DNA from: Methanobacteriota archaeon
GTDB lineage: Archaea > Halobacteriota > Methanosarcinia > Methanosarcinales > Methanosarcinaceae
Direction of reading: 5' to 3'
Length of the DNA stretch: 64,000 nucleotides
NCBI GenBank assembly: GCA_030054735.1
Contig: JASGVX010000143.1
Location: 25,766-89,765 of the forward strand
Below are positions 46,327 through 56,016 of this stretch, piece by piece; the first letter of the stretch is position 1, and each line of letters begins with the position of its first letter. The position numbers and the translations under genes were made by a program. The notes beneath the pieces are model-generated. The model was not told the DNA's origin. It did not search any database and saw only the letters and a program-made list of their open reading frames with translations.

Positions 46327-48240
46327 TCACAGCAATCTTACAGTTTCGAGGTTTGTGAGAGCACGAGTCTCGATCTTCAGTTTCTTATAAACGGAACTTG
46401 CAAGGTCAACACAGGCTTTTTCCTCTCCATGCGCGGTGAACACTCTTTCCGGGCGGGGCTGCATTTTTTTAACATACTCCATAAGCTGCCTCCTGTCCGA
46501 GTGGCCTGAGAAACCGTCTACAACCTGCACTTCCATGTTCATTTTCAGCATTTCGGTGCTTCCGTTCTTTCCTGTCATGGGGATTTCTTTCCATCCCTTC
46601 TGGATCCTGCGCCCAATAGTCCCGTCAGCCTGGTAACCTACAAACACAAGAGTATTGCGCTGGTCTTCCGCAAAGGACTTGAAATAGTCCATAACAGGCC
46701 CTCCATTCATCATGCCCGACGTTGCAAGGATTACACAGGGGTGAGGGTTCTGGATAATCTTCTGACGCATCTCGTGAGAGTCAACAGGCCTGAAGCATTC
46801 GGACAGGAAGGGGTTCTGGCCTTTCTGGAAGATCAGTTTCCTTAAGTCATTGTTAAGGTATTCGGGATGAGTTGCATGGATTGCAGTTGCCTCCCAGATC
46901 ATTCCATCAAGGTAGACCGGAACTTCAGGTATAAGCCCTTTTCTTATGGACTCTTCGATCACTATCATAACTTCCTGGCTTCTGCCCACAGCAAAAGCAG
47001 GGATGACAACAATTCCTCCACGCTCAATAGTGTTCTTTACGACCATCTGCAGGTGCCTTTCGGCGTCTTTAAGTGCAGGTTGGAAAGCATTGGAATTTCC
47101 ATAAGTAGCTTCACTGATAACCGTTTCAACCCTTGGGAATTTATTAACTGCAGGGTCAAAAAGCCTTGTTTTCTCATATTTGTAGTCTCCTGTAAAGACT
47201 ACATTATGGAGCCCGTCTCCTATGTGGAAATGAGAGATTGCCGAGCCAAGAATATGGCCTGCATTGTGGAAAGTCAATTTTATGTCAGGGGCAATATCTG
47301 TTACTTCCTCATAGTCCAGAGGTATGGTGTGTTTGAGGGTCTTTGCTACCATCCCTGATTCATAAGGAATCTTCTTCCCTTCTTTTGCTGCCACATCGAT
47401 GTAGTCAAGCTGGAGCAGCACCATGAGGTCTCTTGTGGGGGGCGTACAGTAGACAGGTCCTTCGTACCCATACTTGAAAAGAAGTGGAACAAACCCCTGG
47501 TGGTCAAGGTGCGCGTGGGTAACTACCACGGCATCTATCTGGTTTAATGGGAAAACTTCAGGAACATAAAGGAAAGGCGTCATATTTTCGTCCGAACCCA
47601 CATTGACTCCACAGTCAATCAGGATTCTGGATTCAGGAGTAGATAGCAAAAAACAACTTCGACCTACTTCTTTACAACCCCCGAGAGCTGTAACCCTCAC
47701 CCACTGGTCTTTTGAAGTACATACCCTGTGAATTTTCCTCCCCACGGTTTTAAGGATTTCCTTTCTTTCTTTGAGGTTGTTCCTCATAAACTCCCTTATA
47801 TTTTTCACCGTACGGGACTTAATAGGAGGAGTACGCACAACTTTGGGAATCCAGCCAATCTGCTTTGTAATCTCTCTGAGGGTTGCACCATGTTTTCCTA
47901 TTACTAGCCCGGGCTTTTCGGCTTCGATGATCACTTCCCCAGAATCGGGATCAAAATAGTAGCTCGAGATTACGGATTCTTTTGGAACAACCTCTTCAAT
48001 TATAGAAATAGAGTCTTCAGGAGTTGCAAGCACCCTGGGGTCAGGCCGCATGGCAATTCGCGTCCTTAGATCTTTCGCAAGGTTGCGGATTATATTCCCG
48101 TCGTCTGCGAATTTTCTGGGCTCTTCTGTGTACAGAACAAGCTGAGGACCTTCAAATTCGACGTCAGTAATTGTAACTCCTGCGGGTAGATTTTTCTCAA
48201 TTTTGTGTTTGAGGTCTAATAGCACGTCTTCAATAGGCAT
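46327..48240 (-). CDS. fttA: Transcription termination factor FttA (aCPSF1), beta-CASP ribonuclease
   Basis: 637 residues, the standard archaeal CPSF-like architecture. Two N-terminal KH domains (GLVIGKHGATLREITKQIGW carries a GxxG loop) are followed by a metallo-beta-lactamase fold with VVVTHAHLDHQGFVPLLF. The beta-CASP insert has IPAFAVGRSQE and the C-terminal motif FSGHSDRRQLMEYV. It cleaves nascent RNA and terminates transcription in archaea, acting with Spt4/5. It is a single gene here; the proteasome beta gene lies upstream on the same strand. Confidence 0.96.
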   Translation of the reverse strand: MPIEDVLLDLKHKIEKNLPAGVTITDVEFEGPQLVLYTEEPRKFADDGNIIRNLAKDLRTRIAMRPDPRVLATPEDSISIIEEVVPKESVISSYYFDPDSGEVIIEAEKPGLVIGKHGATLREITKQIGWIPKVVRTPPIKSRTVKNIREFMRNNLKERKEILKTVGRKIHRVCTSKDQWVRVTALGGCKEVGRSCFLLSTPESRILIDCGVNVGSDENMTPFLYVPEVFPLNQIDAVVVTHAHLDHQGFVPLLFKYGYEGPVYCTPPTRDLMVLLQLDYIDVAAKEGKKIPYESGMVAKTLKHTIPLDYEEVTDIAPDIKLTFHNAGHILGSAISHFHIGDGLHNVVFTGDYKYEKTRLFDPAVNKFPRVETVISEATYGNSNAFQPALKDAERHLQMVVKNTIERGGIVVIPAFAVGRSQEVMIVIEESIRKGLIPEVPVYLDGMIWEATAIHATHPEYLNNDLRKLIFQKGQNPFLSECFRPVDSHEMRQKIIQNPHPCVILATSGMMNGGPVMDYFKSFAEDQRNTLVFVGYQADGTIGRRIQKGWKEIPMTGKNGSTEMLKMNMEVQVVDGFSGHSDRRQLMEYVKKMQPRPERVFTAHGEEKACVDLASSVYKKLKIETRALTNLETVRLL

Positions 48241-48356
48241 TAAGAATCTTCCTTTTTGTCAAAAAATCAAAAAGATCTGGTTATTGAAAAAATAATATTT
48301 GAAAAAGGTGTTAGTTTATATATAGAAAATAAAAAACCAACAATTAAATTATTAGT

Positions 48357-48989
48357 TTAGTTTAATGAAACTCTTCTGGATTTTACTTCTTCAGGATCCA
48401 ACCTTTTGAATGCCTCCTTTGTAATTACGACTACATCGATATTTTCTCCGGAGGCAGAGTCTCTTTTCGTTGCATTGTGGATAGCCCGAATCGCAAGGTC
48501 AAGACCTTCTTTTACAGCCATATCTTCCCTGTACTGGTCTTCCAGTACTCCGTAAGCCATGGGAGAACCTGAACCTGTTGCTGAGATCCTTGTTTCTTCG
48601 ATGCTTCCTCCAATTGCGTCCAGAGAGTAAATTGCAGGTCCGTTTTTGTCAACCCCTCCTATAAGGAGCTGGACCATCATGGGATAAAAACGGTTAGCAT
48701 TTAAAAAGTTCGACATCAAAGTAGAAATCCCTTTGATTGTCATGGATTCTTTCCTGCGCATCTTGTAGAGCTGTGACTCTACACTTACCAATCGAACAAG
48801 CTGCTGGGCATCTCCTACCGAACCGGCAATGGTCATTCCTACCAGGTCATCTATCTGGTAAACTTTCTTTGCAGTTTTACTTGCAATGAAATTCCCCATA
48901 GTGGCTCGCTGTTCGCTTGCGAGCACAATTCCGTCGGTACAAACTACTCCTACGGTAGTTGTGCCCTTTAAATATTTATCATTATCCAT
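48357..48989 (-). CDS. psmB: 20S proteasome beta subunit
   Basis: 210 residues from the ATG at 48989 (MDNDKYLKG). This start has GAGG 8 bases upstream; the frame is open further, but the extra residues look like hydrophobic chance coding. A nine-residue propeptide precedes [20 protein letters not shown], so autocatalytic cleavage gives the catalytic N-terminal threonine (T10). K in [10 protein letters not shown] and the [12 protein letters not shown] motif also match. It is the peptidase ring of the archaeal 20S core particle. Confidence 0.95.
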   Translation of the reverse strand: MDNDKYLKGTTTVGVVCTDGIVLASEQRATMGNFIASKTAKKVYQIDDLVGMTIAGSVGDAQQLVRLVSVESQLYKMRRKESMTIKGISTLMSNFLNANRFYPMMVQLLIGGVDKNGPAIYSLDAIGGSIEETRISATGSGSPMAYGVLEDQYREDMAVKEGLDLAIRAIHNATKRDSASGENIDVVVITKEAFKRLDPEEVKSRRVSLN

Positions 48990-49242
48990 AAACATACCCT
49001 CATAATATGTTAAAAATGAGAAAATGGCGCTAAAAAAAAATATTTTAGTTGAGGTGAGCATTTTTAGCTTAAATCGCAGGATTTAGCAATCCATTATCTC
49101 ACATTATTAATATCGCTATATATAAGTTTTCCTCCATTTTCCAAATGCGTTTGCATTTAAAACCGGAAGATCAATTAAATAAATAATTTCTCTGTTTTTT
49201 ATAATCAAATATCAGTAACTTGTAACTGTACATGTCATAAGT

Positions 49243-49755
49243 TTATCTTGAAAGTTCTTCTACTTCTTCAGCTAGCTTCTTTACCCTCTGAACAGTATCT
49301 TCAGATATATTTTTCTTATGCATGAGCTCTAATCTTTTCTGTATCGTTATCCTGTTTGTTCCTTTTACAAGGTTGTCTGCATGCGCAACGATTTTTTCCT
49401 CCAGACTCCTCGGGAAATAGTCGTCTTCAGGAAGTCCTAACTCTTTTGCTTCTTTTTTTGAGATTCCGGCTCCAATATGCCTTTTAATTATTTCGGCAAC
49501 TGCAGGCTCTATCCCTTTGCCCATAGCCAGCCTGAATCCTTCTACTGCATGTGCAATCCCATCTGTCCTGCATCTTCCATAGTCATGCAAAAGAGCCCCT
49601 GTTTCTACAAGCTTCAGGTCCACATTCCATCCGGCTGCGTTTGCTTTTTCTGCAATTTCAACTGCCAGCAAGGCAACCTCTTTACAGTGCTCGATCACAT
49701 TCGGGGCACAGCCTGATTCTTCAAGTATCCTTATTGCTTCGGCTCGTGTGGTCAA
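49243..49755 (-). CDS. HD-domain protein (TIGR00295 family)
   Basis: 170 residues. The HD metal ligands are visible: VIEHCKEVALLAVEIA, then TGALLHDYGRCRTDGIAHAV with the HD pair, and KRHIGAGI, with a last aspartate in VAHADNLVKG. The small archaeal TIGR00295 phosphohydrolases have no confirmed substrate; in some archaea the domain is fused to tRNA 2'-O-methyltransferase Trm56. The gene begins 10 bp after the TFE gene, so they are cotranscribed. Confidence 0.87.
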   Translation of the reverse strand: MTTRAEAIRILEESGCAPNVIEHCKEVALLAVEIAEKANAAGWNVDLKLVETGALLHDYGRCRTDGIAHAVEGFRLAMGKGIEPAVAEIIKRHIGAGISKKEAKELGLPEDDYFPRSLEEKIVAHADNLVKGTNRITIQKRLELMHKKNISEDTVQRVKKLAEEVEELSR

Positions 49756-49765
49756 GATAGATCCC

Positions 49766-50269
49766 TTATGAAGAACTCAAAGCATCCACACGCTTTTTCA
49801 AGGCTCCCACAAAGAGGGAATTATCATAGAAGACCAGGTCTTCCCCACACATGGGACAGAGAAAGTCTGTTTCCATTGCTTCGTCAAAAAGAAGGCGAGC
49901 ACAACCCTGCGGGCAAACGTAAAAAACATTATTTTCTTCAAAATCAAGGCGGGTCTTCAGATTCCTTAGCAGTTTTTTCTTTTCTTTCATAAGCTGGTGC
50001 TCTATATCGGAAAAGTCCAGGTGCCAGAGGTAAGTTAGCCATCCGCTATTCGAATCTCTTTCTCTGCGGCAGATTGCAAATTTATTTTCATTGAGTATAA
50101 AAAGAGTTCTTCTCACGGTATTTAGCAGAACTCCTGTCATTGTCGCAACTTCTTCATCCGTGATCTCGCCTTCGGGCATCCCTTCTATCATTTTAAGCCC
50201 GTCTTCTCCTACAAGTCTTATGAGGTATCCTCTAATTACCCTGTCATTCAAATCGATCAAAGTGTTCAC
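49766..50269 (-). CDS. tfe: Transcription initiation factor E, alpha subunit
   Basis: 167 residues. An N-terminal winged helix (ITDEEVATMTGVLLNTVRRT) precedes a helical linker (MKEKKKLLRNLKTRL) and a C-terminal zinc ribbon with CPQGCARLLFDEAMETDFLC and CPMCGEDL (four zinc-binding cysteines). TFE helps TBP/TFB open promoters, and stabilises the open complex. The HD gene follows in the same operon. Confidence 0.94.
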   Translation of the reverse strand: MNTLIDLNDRVIRGYLIRLVGEDGLKMIEGMPEGEITDEEVATMTGVLLNTVRRTLFILNENKFAICRRERDSNSGWLTYLWHLDFSDIEHQLMKEKKKLLRNLKTRLDFEENNVFYVCPQGCARLLFDEAMETDFLCPMCGEDLVFYDNSLFVGALKKRVDALSSS

Positions 50270-50377
50270 CTCGCAAATCCCTTATATGAATTGAATATAC
50301 CAGTATTAAAGTTTACATTTCAACTTTTATTAAGAAATTTATATCTGGAAAAAAACTGCACCTTTTGCAGCTGAATT

Positions 50378-51583
50378 TCACATTTCTCTATCACTTACTC
50401 TGTCTGTAATTCGATCTTTAATAAAAATCTTTAGCCTCTCTGCCCCACCTTCAAGAGATTTGATTGCCTCATCTCTTGTTGAAGCGAATGAAAACAGTGA
50501 AGTCAGAGGCCAGTCCGGTTCAATAATAGTTTCGTGGGGAGGGATATCCGCACTTTTTTCCCTGAGAATGACTTCCATGAGCTTTCTGTCTATAAAAAGT
50601 TCTCGATCCGAGTAAAGAACTCCCCTCGCAGCAAATAGTTTTGCTTCCGGTTTTTCCGGAAGTTCTCCTCTAAAGCAGCCAGCATGAGCTTCAAAAAGAT
50701 TTATTCCCATAGCCTTTTCAACAGTGTCCAGGCTGCCCTGGAACCTCGGGTTTATTTCAAGCACCAGAGGCCCATTTTCAGTCACCAGATAATCAACTCC
50801 ACTTGAGCCCAGGAGCCCCATTTCAAGAACCAATCCTTCTGCAAGGGTTTCCATCTCTTCTGCGTACTCTGTCCTGAAAGGGGTTATGTTTCCGCAGTAG
50901 GCAAATGGCAGCCTCGAAAGCCAGGGTATCCCTATTAATTGTTCGTTCACAGCAACTGCAAGAGATTCTTCTTTTGTAGAAAGCAAAGAGACACTTGCAG
51001 GTATTCCTTCCAGAAACTGCTGAACCACGATTTCTTTTTCCGTAAATCCCTGCTTGGCTAATTCTTCTAACACTGCCAGCATTTCCTGCCTGTTTTTTGC
51101 AAGCCTGTTAAATATTCCCCCTCCTCCTGTAGCTGGTTTGAGAATTACAGGATACTCTATTGTGTCCAGCTCATCGGGAGAATAAGAGCGAGGGTGCGGT
51201 ATCCCCAGGGCTTCAAGCCTCTTTGCAAGCTGCAATTTGTTTGAAGCTTTCTGCACTGCTTCAGGCCTGCTGGCAAGTACAGGGCAGGGGAAGCTATATG
51301 GGTCCAGCATCTCCATTCCCGAGCCAGGCACGATTGCATCAAATTCAAGTCCGAAGTCATTCATTTTAGCGATTATCCAGTTAGGGTCAATCTGACGGAG
51401 TTCGCCTGAAGTCCTGCATTCGAGAACAGATGATGCATATGCACATTCCTGGAGGTCAAGGTCACAGAAAGCGTCTATAGAACAGACAGTGTAACCTGCC
51501 CTTTTTGCAGAGCAGACAATGTTTCGTGTGTCAAACCCAATTGCAAGGATATTCTGCATCTTTCCTCTTTTCGGATCTTTCAT
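50378..51583 (-). CDS. ATP-grasp protein (COG2232-type predicted carboligase)
   Basis: 401 residues. The N-terminal half is Rossmann-like (ILAIGFDTRNIVCSAKRAGY). The ATP-grasp core includes YPVILKPATGGGGIFNRLAK, IVVQQFLEGIPASVSLLST, and the metal-binding PLVLEINPRFQGSLDTVEKA. It should form an amide or acyl-phosphate intermediate with ATP. The substrate is unknown. It overlaps the NMD3 gene by 4 bp, and an internal ATG at 51559 (MQNILAIG, preceded by AGAGGAAAG) is an alternative start. The link with NMD3 suggests a role near translation, but that is only inferred. Confidence 0.85.
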   Translation of the reverse strand: MKDPKRGKMQNILAIGFDTRNIVCSAKRAGYTVCSIDAFCDLDLQECAYASSVLECRTSGELRQIDPNWIIAKMNDFGLEFDAIVPGSGMEMLDPYSFPCPVLASRPEAVQKASNKLQLAKRLEALGIPHPRSYSPDELDTIEYPVILKPATGGGGIFNRLAKNRQEMLAVLEELAKQGFTEKEIVVQQFLEGIPASVSLLSTKEESLAVAVNEQLIGIPWLSRLPFAYCGNITPFRTEYAEEMETLAEGLVLEMGLLGSSGVDYLVTENGPLVLEINPRFQGSLDTVEKAMGINLFEAHAGCFRGELPEKPEAKLFAARGVLYSDRELFIDRKLMEVILREKSADIPPHETIIEPDWPLTSLFSFASTRDEAIKSLEGGAERLKIFIKDRITDRVSDREM

Positions 51584-52647
51584 TTTTCCTGAGGAACATT
51601 GGAGTGTGCGAGTGCAAAGATTCCATATTCTGTTTTCAGAACAGGGATCTCGCTGCCTGCCTCTGCGTTAAAGGAGATCGGCTTTTTTATTACAACAGTT
51701 TCATAGGTCTCAGGGTCAAGCACAAGAATTGCGTTTTCTTCAATTGTTACCAGAACTGTAAGTAGCGCATCTCCAATGTTTGCGATCTTCTCTGCCCCTT
51801 TGAGTTCTTCAGGACTCGAAATAAAGCGGGAGCCGTCTTCAAGGCTTATTCCGTTTACTTTCTTTCCTGAACTTCTTATCTGGATGATTCTTCCTCTGAA
51901 CCTTATCACATCTCCTGGTCTGAATTCCGGGAGGCGCATGGCAAAAGTAATCCTGTAGAGGTTTTTTCCGTCTTTCATGCCGACGAGTGTCGGAGATTCA
52001 GAGAAACTGCCTCCCAACTCAGAGATAATCATTCGGCAGACCTGCCTGCTTGCATTCATGGAACCCATGTAAAGGTCAATGCCTTCTTTTTGCTCCTGGG
52101 TATCAGTTATAAATGCCAGACGGTCGCCTTTTTTCTTCATGCTTTCCATAGCTACTCTGGCTATGGCAGCACAGCGCCTTTTTTCCTCTTCGGTCGGGAA
52201 CCTGCCTGCTGCCCTTATCTGAATAATTGCTTCAAAATATCCTCCGGATTCACGGCTACACATGTCACAGGCTGTCCGCTGAACCCTTACTTCGGTCTCA
52301 GCTTCGGCATGCACCGGCTCCCCTCTTACTACCGCATCTAGTTCTGCTCTTACCATATATATATAAGGTGTAATTTCCTTCGGCTCCAGGTAGAGTTCCA
52401 CGTCTCCTGCTTCGTTGTGGATAAATAGGGCGTTTTCTACGGCTTTCAACACCACTTCTTCCAGATTGCCGATATTTTCCCAGCATCTCCTGTGAAGATA
52501 TGCTCCGCAGCTGGAACAGATCCTTACATGAAGTACAAGGGGCAGTTCAATTAGTTTGAAAGTTTCAAAGAAACAGTCCCTGCAAACGGGATCAAAAAGT
52601 TTGTTAGATTCTTTGCCACATTTCGGGCATGTAATGAAATTCATCAA
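51580..52647 (-). CDS. NMD3-family protein
   Basis: 355 residues. The N-terminal zinc-finger region has CPKCGKESNKLFDPVCRDC, CSSCGAYLHRRC and later CDMCSRESGGYF, as in archaeal NMD3. The body includes LAFITDTQEQKEGIDLYMGS, and a final OB-like beta region (FRPGDVIRFRGRIIQI). Eukaryotic NMD3 exports the 60S subunit; archaeal proteins probably act in 50S subunit assembly or ribosome quality control. The ATP-grasp gene follows with a 4-bp overlap. Confidence 0.92.
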   Translation of the reverse strand: MMNFITCPKCGKESNKLFDPVCRDCFFETFKLIELPLVLHVRICSSCGAYLHRRCWENIGNLEEVVLKAVENALFIHNEAGDVELYLEPKEITPYIYMVRAELDAVVRGEPVHAEAETEVRVQRTACDMCSRESGGYFEAIIQIRAAGRFPTEEEKRRCAAIARVAMESMKKKGDRLAFITDTQEQKEGIDLYMGSMNASRQVCRMIISELGGSFSESPTLVGMKDGKNLYRITFAMRLPEFRPGDVIRFRGRIIQIRSSGKKVNGISLEDGSRFISSPEELKGAEKIANIGDALLTVLVTIEENAILVLDPETYETVVIKKPISFNAEAGSEIPVLKTEYGIFALAHSNVPQEK

Positions 52648-53034
52648 TAATCCTTACTGATAGTCTTCTTGAAGTAATTATTTTTAAAGTGTTCAAAAAT
52701 AAAATTTTTTGAGTAACACCAGGCAGTTTATCTCTTAAGCACACTCATATTATTTAAGAATAGCTGGATCTTAGTCCTCTCTTTATTCATGCTCTTTACA
52801 GTCAGACGAAGTTTCAGGCTAACCGCTGCTGCATTGTATTTCTAAATTAAGGACTTTTATTCAACAACTACAAAATAACGCACTAAATTAATAATTCCAA
52901 AGTAATAAATTACTTTTTCTATCTACAATATGTAATAGTTTGCTTACAAACTACTGTGTAGAATATCTTTAAAAAAAGTAAAGTACCCGTGCAGATAGAG
53001 CACGGATGCTTTCATGTTAAAACCACATTTCAAT
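52648..53034. other. Intergenic region between NMD3 and the cdh operon end
   Basis: 387 bp. It holds the NMD3 promoter (right of 52648) and the cdh operon terminator (52960-53005). No gene is visible. Confidence 0.45.
52960..53005 (-). terminator. Terminator of the cdh operon
   Basis: On the minus strand, CCGTGC-TCTATCT-GCACGG (stem 52987-53005) is followed by GTACTTTACTTTTTTTAAAG. A perfect 6-bp GC-rich stem plus a seven-T run, 30 bp after the cdhE stop, makes a convincing intrinsic-type terminator. Confidence 0.75.
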
Positions 53035-54444
53035 TTATTTCTTTGGCGGCCAGTTCTTTTCCATCCAGCCAGGTAGCCTTCCTGAGTCCATTGGTCCCAC
53101 AAGAACCCTTGTGTCGAGTGCGTCCTCAAGGTCACCCTGTAGACGTGCAGAAAGACCTGGAATAACTAATGTGTTGTGTGTTACATCCTTCTTAAGGTCA
53201 AATCCTGCGCTATCAAAGGAGGCCTTTACTTTCTCCGCGCTCAGCTGACCACCGGCTGCAGCAGCTTCCACACCAATACCATCGGTGTCAACTGCAAGCA
53301 GCCAGCAGTCGATTCCGTTTGAGGTGAGGTCGCTCTCTACAGTGTAGTATGTGAGGGCGAAGTTTGTGGTAAAGAGTACCGGGGAGTCTGCTGTCGGCTC
53401 TCCTACCTTGTACATCTTTGAGTCCACAGCAACAGGAGTCCTCGGGTCTGTGTAGATGGTATCTATCAGGTGGACTTCAGGCATGGTGGCATATGGCTCC
53501 ATGCTGTGGAGGATCATTATGTCGCCGTACTTGATGGTAAAGATTGAAGCCATTACGGTTTCCCAGTAAGAAGCGCTAACAGGGTCAGCAATTCCAGCCA
53601 TCCAGGCAGTGAACGGCAGGGCCATGATCGGATATGCGATATCGGTGTCGCCCTTAATGCCTGCTCTCCTGATCTTCAGGAAGTTGGTGAAGGTGTCTTT
53701 CAGTCCCTTACCGGTCGGGTAGGTTCCGGGGTCAAGGACGATATCCTTAATTCCTGCTTCTGCAAATGTCTTTGCAAGAGTCTTGAGGCCGTCAAGGTCA
53801 TTGAAGACTGAAACAACTACAGGCACGTTGTACTCAAGGGCGAGTTCTCCTACCTCTTTCCAGTTGTCTTTGTTTGCAGCATAGAGCAGGGGATTCTTAT
53901 CCTTTGCTACTTCGAGACCTGCTTTAAGCACTTCAGGGTTGAAGGAACAGAAGATCATGGGCAGGCCGACTTCTGCAACTTTCTTGACAGCTGCTGCAAA
54001 CTTTGCAGGGTCATTGGATGCAGCTCTTATTGCCACACCATCGAGGAGCAGGTTGTGACCAACGTAGAACTTCTTGTAGTCCGCAATGCTCTTAACCCTC
54101 TCAACAAGGGCAGCTTCGTCCATGTTGTCTGCCACATCGAAGAACATCTTTGTCCTGTTGAAGAATGTCAGTTTGTGGCGGTACAGGACATCGTCCCCAC
54201 CAATGTTGGCTGCTCTCTCACCCACACCAATGGTAATCTGGCGAATTTCAGGGGCAAGGAGTCTGTCGAGTTCTACAAGTTTCTTTGCAAACTTCTTTTC
54301 CTTAATCAGAGGTGGGCAGTCTTTTGTCTTGCCGGATCTGTCGATCAGAGTGGAAGCAAATGCCATACATGTAGTATGACCACATTCTCCACAGTTGGTC
54401 TGGGGTAGGAACTTGTAAGCTTCTAATGGGCTGTTTATTTTCAT
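53035..54444 (-). CDS. cdhE: Acetyl-CoA decarbonylase/synthase gamma subunit (corrinoid Fe-S protein, large)
   Basis: 469 residues. The N-terminal [4Fe-4S] motif has C18, C21, C26 and C43 (TNCGECGHTTCMAF and TKDCPPL). The rest is a TIM-barrel methyl-transferase domain with LLLDGVAIRAAS and IVLDPGTYPTGKG. The C-terminal corrinoid-binding region follows. With CdhD it carries the methyl group on the cobalt of a corrinoid between tetrahydrosarcinapterin and the A-cluster. It is the last gene of the operon; a 3-bp gap separates it from cdhD. Confidence 0.97.
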   Translation of the reverse strand: MKINSPLEAYKFLPQTNCGECGHTTCMAFASTLIDRSGKTKDCPPLIKEKKFAKKLVELDRLLAPEIRQITIGVGERAANIGGDDVLYRHKLTFFNRTKMFFDVADNMDEAALVERVKSIADYKKFYVGHNLLLDGVAIRAASNDPAKFAAAVKKVAEVGLPMIFCSFNPEVLKAGLEVAKDKNPLLYAANKDNWKEVGELALEYNVPVVVSVFNDLDGLKTLAKTFAEAGIKDIVLDPGTYPTGKGLKDTFTNFLKIRRAGIKGDTDIAYPIMALPFTAWMAGIADPVSASYWETVMASIFTIKYGDIMILHSMEPYATMPEVHLIDTIYTDPRTPVAVDSKMYKVGEPTADSPVLFTTNFALTYYTVESDLTSNGIDCWLLAVDTDGIGVEAAAAGGQLSAEKVKASFDSAGFDLKKDVTHNTLVIPGLSARLQGDLEDALDTRVLVGPMDSGRLPGWMEKNWPPKK

Positions 54445-54447
54445 TTT

Positions 54448-55773
54448 TTACACCTCCGCGCCGATCCATTTGGCAATGTCAACTTGTTCGGTTTCAATCA
54501 TACCAAAGAGAGTCTGGGTGATCTGTTTAAGGACAGCAACCGAGGTTGGGTGCATCATCATGAAGAGGTCGTTTCCTGCAATAGCAAGGGACAGACCTGT
54601 AACGATTTCCCAGATAGGTCCTCTGTATTCTCTCGGACCCCAGTCAGAGTCTTCTTTAAGTGGGGAGCTAACCATCCAGGATTCACGGGCACCCCATGCA
54701 TTGGTGGTACCTGAAGACATCGGGAATGTCAGTTCATCATCACCCATAAGAGCTGCGAGTCTGATACGCTCCATGTTGGTGTAAGCGTAGTCGAGACCAT
54801 ATCCGAGGGCGGCAGTGGTCGGGTCCATGATGATTCTGTCTCTTGGGACGTTGCACTGCTTCATGAGTTTTCTGTTAAGTTCCTTCTGGGAGTTCATGTC
54901 AAGCTGAGTCCAGGAGAGAACGTCATGGTCGTATTTCAGTGCTGCTTCTGCAATTGCTGCATAGTCAAGGTTCAGGCTGGCAGATGCAAGCAGACAGCGC
55001 TCACCTTCTGCAACTTCTGCTGCTCTTGCAAGGACTTCTGGGTCTTTCTGTGGGTTCCCGGAACCACCGATTGCTATTGGCACATCAACTGCCTGCAGGA
55101 CTTCTTCAACGGTCTTGGCAGCTTCTTTTGCAGGTGTGTCTTTAATAAGCGGGTCGGTTGAAATCAGGTGGATTGTAATCATGTCGGCGTTGAACTTCTC
55201 AACGTTCTTCTTTGCCCATTCTCCCGGGCTGTCCATGACATCATCATAGTTCTCTTTGACAGCTTTTGCAAGACCGATTCTCATGTCGAACACGTCAATT
55301 GTAACCTGGTTCCTGTTCGGCATTGGAGCGTCAAAATAGAATGGCAGGGCTTTTTCACCACCGAGTAGAACCCTCTTGCCACGGGTTCCACCGTCTGCAG
55401 ACGTGTTGCCTATGGGCACTTCCTGGATCTGGGTTGTCCATTCTGCGATGTTAGCAACGTCAAACTTGGCAGGGATGAGATCCTTGAGTTTCGGGGCTGC
55501 CAGGGCAGGGGATATTGCGGGAGCTGTTGCAGGAGCTACTGCAGGGACACCAATGCCAACAGGATAGCCAAACATGCCTGCAAGTCTTGAGAAGTGCTGG
55601 GCAAGTACTGCGCTCTCCTGCCCTATAAGAGCAGCAAGCATTGGGTCAAAGCCGCCTCCGAGTCCACTGAGATCAATCTCAATGTCCCCTTCTATAGTCA
55701 CACCTTCAAGGGATGTTACATCCATTCCCTTGAACATGTCTGTAATTTCTGATAACTTAACTTTCTTTGCCAT
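54448..55773 (-). CDS. cdhD: Acetyl-CoA decarbonylase/synthase delta subunit (corrinoid protein, small)
   Basis: 441 residues. An N-terminal ~75-residue region leads through a proline/alanine linker ([16 protein letters not shown]) to a TIM barrel: [50 protein letters not shown]. It partners CdhE in the corrinoid Fe-S complex that binds methyl-tetrahydrosarcinapterin. It lies 243 bp after cooC, with several stem-loops in the gap, which may set its expression level. Confidence 0.96.
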   Translation of the reverse strand: MAKKVKLSEITDMFKGMDVTSLEGVTIEGDIEIDLSGLGGGFDPMLAALIGQESAVLAQHFSRLAGMFGYPVGIGVPAVAPATAPAISPALAAPKLKDLIPAKFDVANIAEWTTQIQEVPIGNTSADGGTRGKRVLLGGEKALPFYFDAPMPNRNQVTIDVFDMRIGLAKAVKENYDDVMDSPGEWAKKNVEKFNADMITIHLISTDPLIKDTPAKEAAKTVEEVLQAVDVPIAIGGSGNPQKDPEVLARAAEVAEGERCLLASASLNLDYAAIAEAALKYDHDVLSWTQLDMNSQKELNRKLMKQCNVPRDRIIMDPTTAALGYGLDYAYTNMERIRLAALMGDDELTFPMSSGTTNAWGARESWMVSSPLKEDSDWGPREYRGPIWEIVTGLSLAIAGNDLFMMMHPTSVAVLKQITQTLFGMIETEQVDIAKWIGAEV

Positions 55774-56016
55774 GTAAACCTCACCTTTTTCGTAAGCTTT
55801 CCGTTTTGATGAGTGACTGTATAAATAAAGATGTAATACAGGATATATTTCCAGATGTTTTTTTCCCCAGTATACTAACAGGGACCGGGGCAGGAAGAAT
55901 CCTGCTCCATTATTCTGTTTCTTTAAATACCGTTTGAAGCTCTTGTTCAGGTATGGATCCCAGCATCTTATTCCGGTATGGTTTTCTGCACAATTTAGGC
56001 CAGAAGGAAGCTGGGA
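55774..56016 (-). promoter_or_regulatory. Stem-loop-rich gap between cooC and cdhD
   Basis: This is the largest gap in the operon (243 bp). One perfect hairpin, GCAGGA-AGAA-TCCTGC, is at 55890-55905. A second arm pair, GGATCCCAGC (55955) with GCTGGGATC (56010-56018), and a third, CTGGGA-TCAGAA-TCCCAG (56011-56028), overlap the cooC stop codon. These may be RNA processing or attenuation signals, or a second promoter for cdhDE. Confidence 0.5.
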
